Below are positions 8,977 through 18,737 of a stretch of DNA of 64,000 nt, one piece after another. The notes beneath the pieces were generated by a model. It was not told the origin of the DNA, ran no database searches, and worked only from the letters and a program-made list of their open reading frames with translations. The stretch is taken from assembly GCF_001548375.1 (NCBI RefSeq), contig NZ_AP017295.1:2638501-2702500 (forward strand), in the 5' to 3' direction. Within the stretch, counting starts at the first letter, position 1; the number at the start of each line of letters is the position of its first letter. A program made the position numbers and the translations under genes. Origin of the DNA: Nostoc sp. NIES-3756 (GTDB lineage: Bacteria > Cyanobacteriota > Cyanobacteriia > Cyanobacteriales > Nostocaceae).

Positions 8977-11900
8977 ATGAGCCGCCGTTATATTACAGCA
9001 GGTATTTCTATTATTTTGGGTATAGGTGCAGTAATTAGCTTTGATCATGCTAGCGCATCTGAGATTATTCCAGACAATACATTGCCTGAAAATACCACCA
9101 TCACTTCAGATAAGTCAGATGAAAATACCTTTATCATTAATGGCGGAACAATAGTAGGTGAAAAGAATCTATTTCATAGTTTTACGAAGTTTTCTTTATT
9201 AAAAGGTCAAACTGCTTACTTCGATAGTGGTCGAAATATTGAAAATATCTTTGGTCGAGTTACTGGTGGAGAGATATCAAATATTGATGGTACTATCCAA
9301 TCTGGACAGAGATTTAATTTATTTTTAATCAATCCTAATGGATTTATTTTTGGGCCTAATGCTAGGTTGAATGTTCAAGGTTCTTTTGTTGTTACTACAG
9401 CTAACAGTATTCGATTTGCTGAGGGTGGCGAATTTAGTGCTAAACCAGTAAACACTACTCCTTTGCTCAATGTTACAACTCCTATTGGTTTGCAATACGG
9501 TGCTAATGTTGGCAGCATTCGGGTACAGGGAGTACCAATAATTCAGCCTACAACACTGCAAGTAGAAGGTAATCAGACTTTAGCTTTGTTGGGTGGCGAC
9601 ATTATCATAGAGGATACTTCTCTTGGCACATTAAAACCTGAAGGCAGAATTGAGTTAGGTAGTGTAGCATCCGCAGGCTTGGTGGGTATTTCTGCAACAG
9701 ATTCAGGGTTTTTATTTAAGTTTGATGGTGTGCCTGAATTGGGTAATATTTATCTAAATTCAGGAACTAATATTAGTAGTTTAGGAGACCTCAAGATTAC
9801 AAGTAATAATCTTTTCATGGATAATGCTAATATCAGCACAACCAATAATTTGGCTATAGATACAAAAGAGAGTATTCAACTGATAAGTAAAAGCTCTATT
9901 GTAACTAGTAATAGTGAGAAAATATCAGAAACTCAGATTATCAAAACACGCAATTTATTGGTGCAAGATAGCTCGCTCATCGCTGTCAATGGTGGCAATT
10001 TGACGATAGATGCTTCAGATTCAGTGAAACTGATAGGTAATGTTGAAGATTTCCCTAATCGCATATATGCTACGGCTTCAGATAATTCCACAAATGATGG
10101 CAATTTAATAATTAATACTCGTGATTTAATAGTTAAGAATAATTCACAAATTATTACTAATTCTACTGCTACATTTTCTGGTCGCGATCCTTTTATCCAG
10201 CCGACTAAGGGTAGTTTAACTATCAACGCTGCAAATTCGGTGATATTGCAAGGTAGCTCATCAGACGAAGTATACCCTAGCGGTATCTTTACTCAATCTG
10301 GTGGTAATGGAGAAGTTGGAGACCTGACGATTAACACTCGTGTTTTGCAAGTCGAAGATGGGGCGCAGGTAATTGTTAGAAATTCGAGTGGCAAAAAAGG
10401 CGGTAACTTGACGGTGAATGCTACAGATAAAGTACGACTAATAGGCACTTCTCAAAATGGTACAATTACAGGAGACTGGCTAAATGATGCCAATACTGAT
10501 GAACCAGTACCTATGCTCATCGCCCCGGCACAAGATTTGGCGATCGCCGGAGTAACAGGTAGAGAGAGTTTACCTAGTGGTTTATTTACTGATGCTACAT
10601 CTTCGGGTGATGCAGGTAGCATCACGATTAATACCCGTGAATTAACAGCACAGTATGGAGGCTTAATTAGTGCTGAAACTTTTTCCGCAGGGCAAGGCGG
10701 AGATTTAACAATCTATGCTGCCGATAAAGTGCAACTGATTGGTACATCTGCTAATGGTATTACTAGTGGTTTGTTTACTAGAGCTGGTTCTATGGCAACG
10801 GAATCAGCAAGTGCAGGTTCTCTAGAAATTTTCACGGGTAATTTGTTGGTGCAAGATGGCGCACAGGTCAGTGCTAGTACTTTTGGTGCTGGTAAGGGTG
10901 GTAATGTATTTGTCAAGGCTAGTGAGGGGATACAGCTAATTGGCGTGTCTGCAAGAAATTCTCCTAGTGGCTTGTTTGCTCAAGCTAACAGTAACGCCAC
11001 AAAAGATGCAGGTAATTTAACAATTGAGACTTCTAACTTATTAGTACGCGATGGCGCACAAGTTAGTACCAGCACTTTTGGTACAGGTAACGGGGGTAAT
11101 TTGTCTGTCAAAGCGGCACAAATACAATTAGTTGGTACTGCGCCTAAGGATTTATTCTCCAGTGGTTTGTTTGCTGTCGCCACGCCAGACTCCACAGGTA
11201 GCGCCGGCAACCTGATGATTAACGCTGACTTATTGCAAATTTGGCAGGGGGCTGGAGTGGCTGTACGCAGTAGTGGTACGGGGAGTGCGGGTAACGTAGA
11301 TATTAATGCTGCGTTTATCCGTCTGGACGATCGCGCTTTTATCAATGCTGATACTCGTGGTAATGGTAATGTTGCTAACCAATCACAAGCTAATATTAAT
11401 GTGCGATCGCTTACAGCGGGGCGAAGCCCATCGCAAAATCTCATCCTCTCCCGTGGTAGCAATATCACAACTAACGCCACAGGTGAAAATGTCATCGGTG
11501 GCAATATTCATATTGGAACTGACACTCTAGTTGCTAGCCAAAATAGTGATATTAGTGCTAATTCTGCTGACTTTCGCGGTGGTAAGGTGAAAATCGATGC
11601 TCAAACTATTTTTGGGATAAAATTCCGCACTACATCTACCGCAGACAGCGACATCACCGCTACTGGAGCCAGTCCAGAGTTAAGTGGTACTGTGGAAATC
11701 ACTAGCCCTGATGTTGATCCTAGTCAAAGCTTAACCCAACTCCCAGCAAATGCGATTGATATATCAAGGCAAATCTATCAAAAATGCTCTAGTGGTGAAG
11801 CGACAGCACAAATACAAAATCAATTTATTATCACCGGACGGGGTGGTGTACCGGAAAATCCCTATGAAGCTTTAGATAACAATTCAGTAATTGCAGATTG

Positions 11901-12102
11901 GGTTACAGTTAATAATGCCAACAATACAGCTAAGAAAGAAAGTAATCTGACAAAATTGGTAGATACTCCTGTCAATAATATTGTTGAGGCTCAAGGTTGG
12001 GTTGTCGATGCCAAAGGTAATTTAGTTCTCACTGCCCAAGCACCCCAAGTAACACATCATCATTCAGGATTGACAGCAGCTTCTTGTCAAAATAGAGGCT
12101 AG
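8977..12102 (+). CDS. Filamentous-haemagglutinin-type two-partner-secretion exoprotein (TpsA)
   Basis: A 1041-residue exported protein. The signal peptide is residues 1-28 (ITAGISIILGIGAVISF then ASA-S). The TPS domain (about 35-150) carries the diagnostic NPNGFIFGPNARLNVQGSF block needed for export through a TpsB pore. The rest is a predicted beta-helix built of repeating segments, clearest at about 560-760, with the pattern GNLLVQDGAQVS...GGNL...KVQLIGTS...SGLF about every 72 residues. Two cysteines near the C-terminus (CSSGEA and AASCQNR) may form a disulfide. It probably ends up on or outside the outer membrane. No TpsB transporter gene lies in the window, so the partner must be elsewhere. 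It sits just upstream of the polysaccharide cluster. Confidence 0.88.
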   Translation: MSRRYITAGISIILGIGAVISFDHASASEIIPDNTLPENTTITSDKSDENTFIINGGTIVGEKNLFHSFTKFSLLKGQTAYFDSGRNIENIFGRVTGGEISNIDGTIQSGQRFNLFLINPNGFIFGPNARLNVQGSFVVTTANSIRFAEGGEFSAKPVNTTPLLNVTTPIGLQYGANVGSIRVQGVPIIQPTTLQVEGNQTLALLGGDIIIEDTSLGTLKPEGRIELGSVASAGLVGISATDSGFLFKFDGVPELGNIYLNSGTNISSLGDLKITSNNLFMDNANISTTNNLAIDTKESIQLISKSSIVTSNSEKISETQIIKTRNLLVQDSSLIAVNGGNLTIDASDSVKLIGNVEDFPNRIYATASDNSTNDGNLIINTRDLIVKNNSQIITNSTATFSGRDPFIQPTKGSLTINAANSVILQGSSSDEVYPSGIFTQSGGNGEVGDLTINTRVLQVEDGAQVIVRNSSGKKGGNLTVNATDKVRLIGTSQNGTITGDWLNDANTDEPVPMLIAPAQDLAIAGVTGRESLPSGLFTDATSSGDAGSITINTRELTAQYGGLISAETFSAGQGGDLTIYAADKVQLIGTSANGITSGLFTRAGSMATESASAGSLEIFTGNLLVQDGAQVSASTFGAGKGGNVFVKASEGIQLIGVSARNSPSGLFAQANSNATKDAGNLTIETSNLLVRDGAQVSTSTFGTGNGGNLSVKAAQIQLVGTAPKDLFSSGLFAVATPDSTGSAGNLMINADLLQIWQGAGVAVRSSGTGSAGNVDINAAFIRLDDRAFINADTRGNGNVANQSQANINVRSLTAGRSPSQNLILSRGSNITTNATGENVIGGNIHIGTDTLVASQNSDISANSADFRGGKVKIDAQTIFGIKFRTTSTADSDITATGASPELSGTVEITSPDVDPSQSLTQLPANAIDISRQIYQKCSSGEATAQIQNQFIITGRGGVPENPYEALDNNSVIADWVTVNNANNTAKKESNLTKLVDTPVNNIVEAQGWVVDAKGNLVLTAQAPQVTHHHSGLTAASCQNRG

Positions 12103-13049
12103 AAATATGATGAGGTTTTGGGAACAATCTATTTATAGATTACGTCGGCAACCAGCCGAGAAACCAAAACCCATCTACTACTATTATGTATTGCTAAACA
12201 TTAAGAGGAAAAATTGCGATCGCCTACTTACTTATCTGATCTATCAAGCAAATAACAAATTTTTTACATAGGTAGTCTAATAGAGCAAGTATTAAACATA
12301 ATGCCATTACTTAATTCATAGTAAATAAAAATTCTCTGTCCATATAATTTTATATCTTTCTATATATAAATTTTTAGTAATACTTAGTTTATCTATCTAG
12401 AAGCCTTAATGCAGGATACAATCCTTGCACCACAATGCTTTGTTAGCTCGTTGTGACAATAGAGACTCTATAAAATTTTTATAAACTTAAGTTCTTAGGT
12501 GTTTTTACATAAATATGATATGCTACTACTTGTTTATAGTATTTATACTAAGGAAAATATTCACTGTATAGAAACCCACTTGATTAAGCAAAAAATCACT
12601 ACTGTCTGCCAAGCTTGTATTAGGAACAACCCTTGTTAGCTAATTAACAGCTAAATAAGGGCTTCTATCAAGTTAAAAGTCGATTAAAAGTACTGGAGTT
12701 AGATTATTGATCATCTTAGCTACACTACTTTTGTAAAATCACTTAGCATGTGTGCCTTTAAACCCAATAAAAGGCTTCAACAGTATTGAAAGATGAATCA
12801 TAAATCAAATGATTTAAAGCTGCGTACTATACTTTGTTCTGTGTGTAGTTCTACTCTAAGTAGTACGTTTTCAAAAGTTTCATTAGTGAATACTAATGGT
12901 TACTACTGCTGATAAAGTTGGATTTAATAGTGTTTTCTAAAAGTGATAAGACAACACTATTGCCAAGTAGATTACATCACAGTGTTGAAGGTGCAAACAC
13001 ACTGATATAATCTCCTGTCAACAGTCTTTCTTATAAGAGATTTTTATAA
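12103..13049. other. Long AT-rich leader/intergenic region before the polysaccharide cluster
   Basis: 947 bp without a convincing gene. A 54-codon frame at 12107-12271 has no supporting features. A two-part hairpin lies at 12630-12661: CCCTT pairs with AAGGG, and inside it TTAGCT pairs with AGCTAA around a 7-nt loop. There is no T-run after it. The length before a kinase-led polysaccharide operon suggests a long regulated 5' leader, but that is inference. Confidence 0.5.
12630..12661 (+). repeat. Interrupted hairpin in the leader of the polysaccharide cluster
   Basis: Outer arms 12630-12634 and 12657-12661, inner arms 12636-12641 and 12649-12654. It lies about 390 bp before the start codon of the BY-kinase gene. 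It has no oligo-T tail, so it is not a classical terminator. Confidence 0.4.
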
Positions 13050-15254
13050 ATGACAATGGAATCTTTGCGAAGTATCGAAGAAGTAGACATACACAAATAC
13101 ATAGAAGTTCTGCAACGGCGTTGGTTGGCTGTAGTAGGAGTTTTTGGATTATCACTGGCCTTGGGATGCTTGTATGCGTTTTCGTTAAAACCTTCATACA
13201 AAGCAGATGGCAGCTTGATGATTATGACCAATCGTACCTTCTCTTTAACAGGTTTGCCGCAAGATATAGGCAAACTAGAACCGCTAAATGTGAATGATAA
13301 CCCTTTAGAAACTCAAGTGAGAATTATCGGTTCAAATCCCGTGCTTGAGAGAACCATTAATACTCTTAACCTCAAAGAGGCCAATGGTAAGAAGTTATCG
13401 ATTCGCATCTTTGCACAACAACTGAAGATAGAAGGGATAAAAGGTACAGACGTTGTACAGATATCCTATAAAAGCAATAACGCTGAACAAGCTGCCAAAG
13501 TTGTCAATACAGTTATCAAAAGTTATATAGATTTAAACATTCAGGCAAACCAAGACGAAGCTGTCACAGCCAAACAAGTTATTCTTAGGGAAATACCTAA
13601 AGCCGAAGAATCTGTTAAAAAAGCTGAATCAGAACTACGCATATTTAAAGAAATTAATAAAATTGTCGCCCTAGAACAAGAAGCTACTGTAGCAGTTGAT
13701 ACTGTCTCCAAACTCAGCAACCAGATTTCGCAAGCGCAAGCACAACTAAATGATGTTAAAGGGCGTTTAGAACAGTTACGCGCTCAAGCCCAAGTTAATT
13801 CACAGCAAGGTGTTATCGCCTCCGAATTGAGTCAAGCACCAGGAGTACAGAAAGTGCTGGCTGAACTCCAGGAAACACAAAGTAAATTAGCAATAGAGCG
13901 GACTCGGTTTGAACCTGAACATCCAGCAATTACTGCCTTAGAAGAAAAAGTTGCAGTGCTGGAGAAGCTCCTGAAAGAGCGGACAGGAGAAGTAGCAGGT
14001 AACGCACCTGTCACACAAGGAAGCCTACAAGTTGGGCAATTGCGGCAAAGCCTAATAGCAGATATTACTCGTGCTGAGGCGCAGCGTGTTGGTTTAGAAA
14101 GACAAATTACCACCCTCATACAACAACGAGACGCTTATATTAAACGAGCAAATTATCTGCCAAAACTCGAACAGAATCAACGAGAGTTAGAACGGAGGTT
14201 GCAAGCTGCTCAAGGAACCTATGAAACACTCTTGAAGAAGCGCCAAGAAATCGACATCGCCCAAAACCAAAAGATTCCTAATGCGCGTGTTATATCCTAT
14301 GCTTTAGTCCCTGACTTTCCTGAAGGCCCCCGCAAAATCTTGTTTGTTATCGGTGGAGGAGCAGTTGGGATTTTCTTAGGAATTATTGCTGCCTTCAGTA
14401 TAGACTTGATAGATCGGTCAGTGAAGACTGTGAAAGAAGCTAAAGAAGTCCTCAGATATACAGTTTTAGGAGTCATTCCCACACTGGGCAGAAATAGTAA
14501 AGATGAGTCTCCCATACCTGGACTCGATAGACCTGTTCCCAAAATCATTGGTAGAGATATCCCTTACTTCCCTCTTGGCGACGCATACCAAATACTCCAA
14601 GTAAACTTGAAGTTCCTCTGTTCTGATAAACCACTCAAGAGCATTGTAGTTACCAGTTCCGTTCCCAAAGAAGGAAAATCAGAAGTATCCGCAAATTTAG
14701 CTGTGACTATGGCTCAAGCTGGTCGCAGGGTGCTATTAGTTGATGCAGACATGCGCCACCCAATACAACATCATATTTGGGAGCTATCCAATGAGATCGG
14801 ATTAAGTAATGTACTCATAGGCCAAGTTACTTTAGAGGATGCCGTACAGGAAGTCATGCCAAATTTAGAGGTGCTTCCTTGCGGAATTTTACCACCCAAT
14901 CCTGTAGCCATGTTAGATTCTCAACGCATGGCAACATTGATGAGTAACTTTGCTCGAGATTACGACTTTATTATTTTTGATACCCCACCGCTTACAGGCA
15001 TAGCAGATGCTGCCGTTTTAAGTACTCTCACCGACGGCATTCTGCTAGTGGTTCGCCCTGGTGTAGTTGACTTTGACAGTGCGAATGCAGCTAAAGAGTT
15101 TTTAACTCAATCAGGACAGAAAGTATTAGGAATAGTTATCAATGGCGTGAACATTAAAAATGAACCCAATGGTTACATTTATTCCTACAAAGAACCGCAA
15201 CTTGAATCCAAATCACTATCTGGTAGCTTAATGAAACTATCTAAAAGACGGTAA
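13050..15254 (+). CDS. Polysaccharide co-polymerase / bacterial tyrosine kinase (Wzc-type)
   Basis: A 734-residue inner-membrane BY-kinase. The N-terminal Wzz domain starts at a membrane segment (about 27-46) and contains a long periplasmic coiled coil (about 170-400). A second segment near 430-455 returns to the cytoplasm. The kinase domain has Walker A SSVPKEGKS (about 537-545), Walker A' VLLVDADMRHP (about 560-570) and Walker B IIFDTPP (about 641-647). The tail holds only a short tyrosine cluster, YIYSY, near 708-712. It sets chain length and drives Wzx/Wzy-dependent export by cycles of autophosphorylation. First gene of the cluster. Confidence 0.92.
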   Translation: MTMESLRSIEEVDIHKYIEVLQRRWLAVVGVFGLSLALGCLYAFSLKPSYKADGSLMIMTNRTFSLTGLPQDIGKLEPLNVNDNPLETQVRIIGSNPVLERTINTLNLKEANGKKLSIRIFAQQLKIEGIKGTDVVQISYKSNNAEQAAKVVNTVIKSYIDLNIQANQDEAVTAKQVILREIPKAEESVKKAESELRIFKEINKIVALEQEATVAVDTVSKLSNQISQAQAQLNDVKGRLEQLRAQAQVNSQQGVIASELSQAPGVQKVLAELQETQSKLAIERTRFEPEHPAITALEEKVAVLEKLLKERTGEVAGNAPVTQGSLQVGQLRQSLIADITRAEAQRVGLERQITTLIQQRDAYIKRANYLPKLEQNQRELERRLQAAQGTYETLLKKRQEIDIAQNQKIPNARVISYALVPDFPEGPRKILFVIGGGAVGIFLGIIAAFSIDLIDRSVKTVKEAKEVLRYTVLGVIPTLGRNSKDESPIPGLDRPVPKIIGRDIPYFPLGDAYQILQVNLKFLCSDKPLKSIVVTSSVPKEGKSEVSANLAVTMAQAGRRVLLVDADMRHPIQHHIWELSNEIGLSNVLIGQVTLEDAVQEVMPNLEVLPCGILPPNPVAMLDSQRMATLMSNFARDYDFIIFDTPPLTGIADAAVLSTLTDGILLVVRPGVVDFDSANAAKEFLTQSGQKVLGIVINGVNIKNEPNGYIYSYKEPQLESKSLSGSLMKLSKRR

Positions 15255-15285
15255 TTGATCAGCAAAATTATTAACCAGTTTCTCC

Positions 15286-15339
15286 AGCGATTATTTCGAT
15301 ATCAGCTAATAGTAAGAGATGATGATAGAAATAATCGCT
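15286..15339. repeat. 12-bp perfect inverted repeat after the BY-kinase gene
   Basis: AGCGATTATTTC at 15286-15297 is the exact reverse complement of 15328-15339, with a 30-nt loop. It sits in the 158-185-bp gap between the kinase gene and the first glycosyltransferase. It may attenuate readthrough or stabilise the kinase message; there is no T-run. Confidence 0.5.
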
Positions 15340-15439
15340 CAATCCAAATCAAAGTCAGAGTTTTTATCTGTACAAAAAAATGATTTGTTTGGGATAAATT
15401 TCGTGTTCTTCTTTGTGTTCTCATGGTAAATCTTCTTAT

Positions 15440-16399
15440 ATGAATACAAGAGAAATTAAAACTTCCTGTTTGATTAATAATTATAATTACGCAAAATTTC
15501 TTGTGGAAGCTGTTGATAGTACTTTAAATCAAACAGTCAAGTTTAACGAAATTATTATTGTTGATGACGCATCTACAGATAATTCTGCTGAAGTAATAGC
15601 TAAGTTAGCCCAGGAACCATACGTTAAATACATATTAAAGGAAAAAAATCAAGGTCAACTTTCATCATTTAATACAGCTTTTTTAGCTGCCACAGGAGAT
15701 ATTATATTTTTCCTAGATGCTGATGATACCTATGAACCTGAATATTTAGAAACAGCCCTCAATTTCTACGATAGACGTAGGGAATGTGATTTTGCCTTTT
15801 GTGCATACAAGAAATTTGGTGCAGCAGAAGGGGTTTTTCAAGATTATGCAGTTGATTTAGACTTGGGCTATTCAGTCATCAAAACTATGTGCAATGGTGA
15901 ATGGATTGGCTCTATCACTTCAACATTGTCAATTCGTAAAGAAATACTCACCAAAATTTTACCCATTCCCTACACAGAAGACTGGCGCGTTAGGGCTGAT
16001 GACTGTTTGGTATGGGGTGCTTCTTTAGTAGGAGCGAAGAAGTTTTATATATCTCGACCTTTGGTAAATTACCGAATACATCAAAGTAATCAATTTCATA
16101 ATAAACAAGCTTCAGTTTTAAATAAAGATTATGAATATAAAAGATGGTGGAAACGAAATTCTTTGTTTAATTACATTCTTCAGAAAAATAATTTGACTTT
16201 ACCCTATTTATTAGCTTCTACATCTCTCAATGAACTCAAGACTATTCCCTGTCCAACTATTAAAGATTTTATATTGTATTTAAAAATCATATTTTTATTT
16301 GAGCGTAATTTTTATTGGAAAGTGAAAGGAGTCTTTTTACTCTGGAGCTATTTATTAAAAATTTCTCTGACAGGGAAACTACAAAAAAGGTCGATATAA
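15440..16399 (+). CDS. Family 2 glycosyltransferase
   Basis: A GT-A fold transferase of 319 residues from the ATG at 15440. It has the GT2 N-terminus SCLINNYNYAKFL, the NDP-binding EIIIVDDASTDNS and the metal-binding FFLDADDTYEPEY (DxD-type), then a catalytic WRVRADDCLVWGA. A TTG nine codons upstream (15413) is also in frame, but homology starts after the ATG, so I prefer 15440. It should add a sugar from a nucleotide donor to the lipid-linked repeat unit on the cytoplasmic side. The acceptor and sugar cannot be told. Confidence 0.85.
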   Translation: MNTREIKTSCLINNYNYAKFLVEAVDSTLNQTVKFNEIIIVDDASTDNSAEVIAKLAQEPYVKYILKEKNQGQLSSFNTAFLAATGDIIFFLDADDTYEPEYLETALNFYDRRRECDFAFCAYKKFGAAEGVFQDYAVDLDLGYSVIKTMCNGEWIGSITSTLSIRKEILTKILPIPYTEDWRVRADDCLVWGASLVGAKKFYISRPLVNYRIHQSNQFHNKQASVLNKDYEYKRWWKRNSLFNYILQKNNLTLPYLLASTSLNELKTIPCPTIKDFILYLKIIFLFERNFYWKVKGVFLLWSYLLKISLTGKLQKRSI

Positions 16400-16460
16400 A
16401 TATGGCAAAAACAGAACTCTATCAGTTGCAAGAATTATCAAAGACTCCCCTAATCAGACG

Positions 16461-17783
16461 ATGTTAAGTAAATTAAGGCTGTCCAACTTATCAAAATTAA
16501 AATCTCGTTCGGGGCTGCGGGCAATTATTGCTAACACTGGTTGGCTATTTGCCGATCGCATCCTAAGGATGGGTATTAGCTTAATTGTAGGCGTATGGAT
16601 AGCTCGTTATCTAGGTGTACAGCAGTATGGACTGTTTAACTATGCCCTGGCCTTTGTTACCCTCTTTACCCCTATCCTGACTCTAGGTTTGGACGAGGTT
16701 GTAGTTCGCCATGTGGTGCGTGAATCGTCCAACAAAGAAGAGATTTTAGGAACCACATTCTGGTTAAAATTCTTGGGTGGAGTAGCCTCTGTCATCCTTG
16801 CACTTGGCAGCACAGTCTTGTTAGGTGAACGCAATTTTCTGAAGATATCGCTGGTGGCTATCTTAGCTGTATCTGGAATTTTCAGGGCGGCGGAGGCGAT
16901 TGAGTTGTGGTTTCAATCGCAGGTACAAGCCAAATATACTGTCATTGCTAAAAATATAGCCTTCCTGCTCAATAGCCTATTAAAAGTTGGATTGATTCTC
17001 ATCAAAGCACCATTGTTAGCCTTTGCTTGGGCGACTTTGGCAGAATTAGCCATGATTGCTATTGGTTTAGCGATTGCTTACCAAATTAAAGGTAATTCAT
17101 TTTGGTTATGGCGGTGGAGTTCTTCTGTTGCCAAAAACTTGCTCAAAGAGAGTTTACCTTTAATTTTCTCCGGTTTTGCCATCATGATTTTTATGAAAAT
17201 TGACCAAATTATGATAGGTCAAATGATTGGCGATAAGGAAGTGGGAGTTTATTCTGCGGCTGTGCGAGTCTCAGAACTTTGGTACTTTATCCCAGCCGCT
17301 ATTGTTTCTTCTGTGGCTCCATCAATATATGCTGCTAAGGATAATTCGGAGGGGATTTACTACCAACGTATCAGGCAATTATTTCAGCTATTAAATTGTA
17401 TAGCTTTAGCGATCGCTGTGCCGATGACTTTCCTCTCAGACAAGGTAATCACGGCGATGTTTGGTAGTGACTATGCAGAAGCTGGAGCAATATTAGCCGT
17501 ACATATATGGACTTCTATTTTTGTGTTCATGGGTTTTGCATCGTCACCTTGGTTTATTTCTGAAGGGTTAAATCATGTCTCTCTTGGTAAAACAGTATTT
17601 GGTGCGATTTTAAACATCATCCTCAATTACCTACTGATTCCTCAGTATGCGGGACTTGGTGCAGCGATCGCCACAATTATATCCCAAGCTGCGGCTGCTT
17701 TTTTCTGTAACGCTTTTGATAGAAGAACACAAAAATTATTTAAAATTCAAGTTCAATCTCTTATCCCCTTTTATAAATATTAA
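16461..17783 (+). CDS. Wzx-type oligosaccharide flippase (MOP superfamily)
   Basis: A 440-residue protein with about twelve to fourteen hydrophobic helices. The N-terminus IIANTGWLFADRILRMGISL and the mid-protein DQIMIGQMIGDKEVGVYSAA are typical of the Polysacc_synt (RfbX/Wzx) family. It flips the undecaprenyl-linked repeat unit across the plasma membrane for polymerisation by the Wzy-like protein at 18738. The gene is followed after 8 bp by the next transferase gene and so is part of the same operon. Confidence 0.88.
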   Translation: MLSKLRLSNLSKLKSRSGLRAIIANTGWLFADRILRMGISLIVGVWIARYLGVQQYGLFNYALAFVTLFTPILTLGLDEVVVRHVVRESSNKEEILGTTFWLKFLGGVASVILALGSTVLLGERNFLKISLVAILAVSGIFRAAEAIELWFQSQVQAKYTVIAKNIAFLLNSLLKVGLILIKAPLLAFAWATLAELAMIAIGLAIAYQIKGNSFWLWRWSSSVAKNLLKESLPLIFSGFAIMIFMKIDQIMIGQMIGDKEVGVYSAAVRVSELWYFIPAAIVSSVAPSIYAAKDNSEGIYYQRIRQLFQLLNCIALAIAVPMTFLSDKVITAMFGSDYAEAGAILAVHIWTSIFVFMGFASSPWFISEGLNHVSLGKTVFGAILNIILNYLLIPQYAGLGAAIATIISQAAAAFFCNAFDRRTQKLFKIQVQSLIPFYKY

Positions 17784-17791
17784 ATAGTCAA

Positions 17792-18721
17792 ATGGATCTA
17801 CCAATAACTTTTATTATTTTTAAACGACCTCACACAACAGAAAAAGTTTTTCAGGCTATTCGCCAAGCCAAACCAAAAAAACTTTTCGTGATTGCTGATG
17901 GCCCACGCAATGACCGTGAAGATGAGGCTGAAAAATGCGCAGCCACACGGGCAATTATTGATAGAGTTGATTGGGATTGCGAAGTTATTAAAAATTATTC
18001 AGATGTAAATTTAGGTTGTGCAGTACGAGTTTCTAGTGGTTTAGATTGGGTATTTAGTCATGTGGAAAAAACAATCATTTTAGAAGATGATTGTATACCC
18101 CACTCCAGCTTTTTCAGGTTTTGTGAAGAATTACTAGAAAAGTATCAACATGATACTAGAGTTGCTAGCATTTCTGCTCAAAATATCCAACCTCAACACA
18201 AACGCACAAATTATAGTTATTACTTCTCTCGTTATAGCCACTGCTGGGGTTGGGCTACTTGGAGACGCGCTTGGCAGCATTATGATTTGTACATCAAACT
18301 CTGGAAACAAGTAAAAGCAGAAAATCTTTTACGAGACATCCTCATAGACCCCAAAGCAGTAAGTTATTGGCAAAGAAAACTGCAAAATATTTATGAAAAT
18401 CCCACAGGTATCACTTGGGATTATCAATGGACTTTTGCTTGTTGGATGCAGGGAAGCTTAAGCATTACTCCCAACGTTAACTTAGTTTCTAATGTTGGTG
18501 TTGGTGCAGACTCTACTCATTTTGATTCTCAGCAAGATTTTTCTTTTATTAATGTGCCAACACAAGCGATGGAATTTCCTTTAAAGCATCCACCATACAT
18601 TGTGCGTAACGTAGAAGCAGATATTTTTACTCAAAAAACTGTTTACCAAGCCAAAATAATCGATGTTTTGAAGGAGGAAGTAAAAAAAAGATGGAATTAT
18701 GCAAAATTAATTAACTTATAA
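17792..18721 (+). CDS. HlpA-like glycosyltransferase
   Basis: A 309-residue GT-A-fold protein. It starts DLPITFIIFKRPHTTEKVF and has the NDP-sugar site KKLFVIADGPRN, then TIILEDDCIPHSSFF, in which EDD is the metal-binding triad. A Trp-rich acceptor region HCWGWATWRRAW follows. This arrangement matches the 'hemolytic protein HlpA-like' glycosyltransferases found in cyanobacterial polysaccharide loci. It starts 8 bp after wzx. The sugar specificity is unknown. Confidence 0.78.
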   Translation: MDLPITFIIFKRPHTTEKVFQAIRQAKPKKLFVIADGPRNDREDEAEKCAATRAIIDRVDWDCEVIKNYSDVNLGCAVRVSSGLDWVFSHVEKTIILEDDCIPHSSFFRFCEELLEKYQHDTRVASISAQNIQPQHKRTNYSYYFSRYSHCWGWATWRRAWQHYDLYIKLWKQVKAENLLRDILIDPKAVSYWQRKLQNIYENPTGITWDYQWTFACWMQGSLSITPNVNLVSNVGVGADSTHFDSQQDFSFINVPTQAMEFPLKHPPYIVRNVEADIFTQKTVYQAKIIDVLKEEVKKRWNYAKLINL

Positions 18722-18737
18722 CCTGAATAACTGACAA

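Noticed and set aside
10980..11504. A 174-codon antisense frame inside the exoprotein gene
   Set aside because: The plus-strand protein is a clear TPS exoprotein; the reverse frame arises from its Gly/Asn/Thr-rich repeats.
12107..12271. A 54-codon frame just after the exoprotein gene
   Set aside because: No ribosome-binding site, odd composition and no recognisable features.
16402..16467. A 21-codon frame overlapping the start of wzx
   Set aside because: No ribosome-binding site and too short to judge; it may be only the spacer between the genes.
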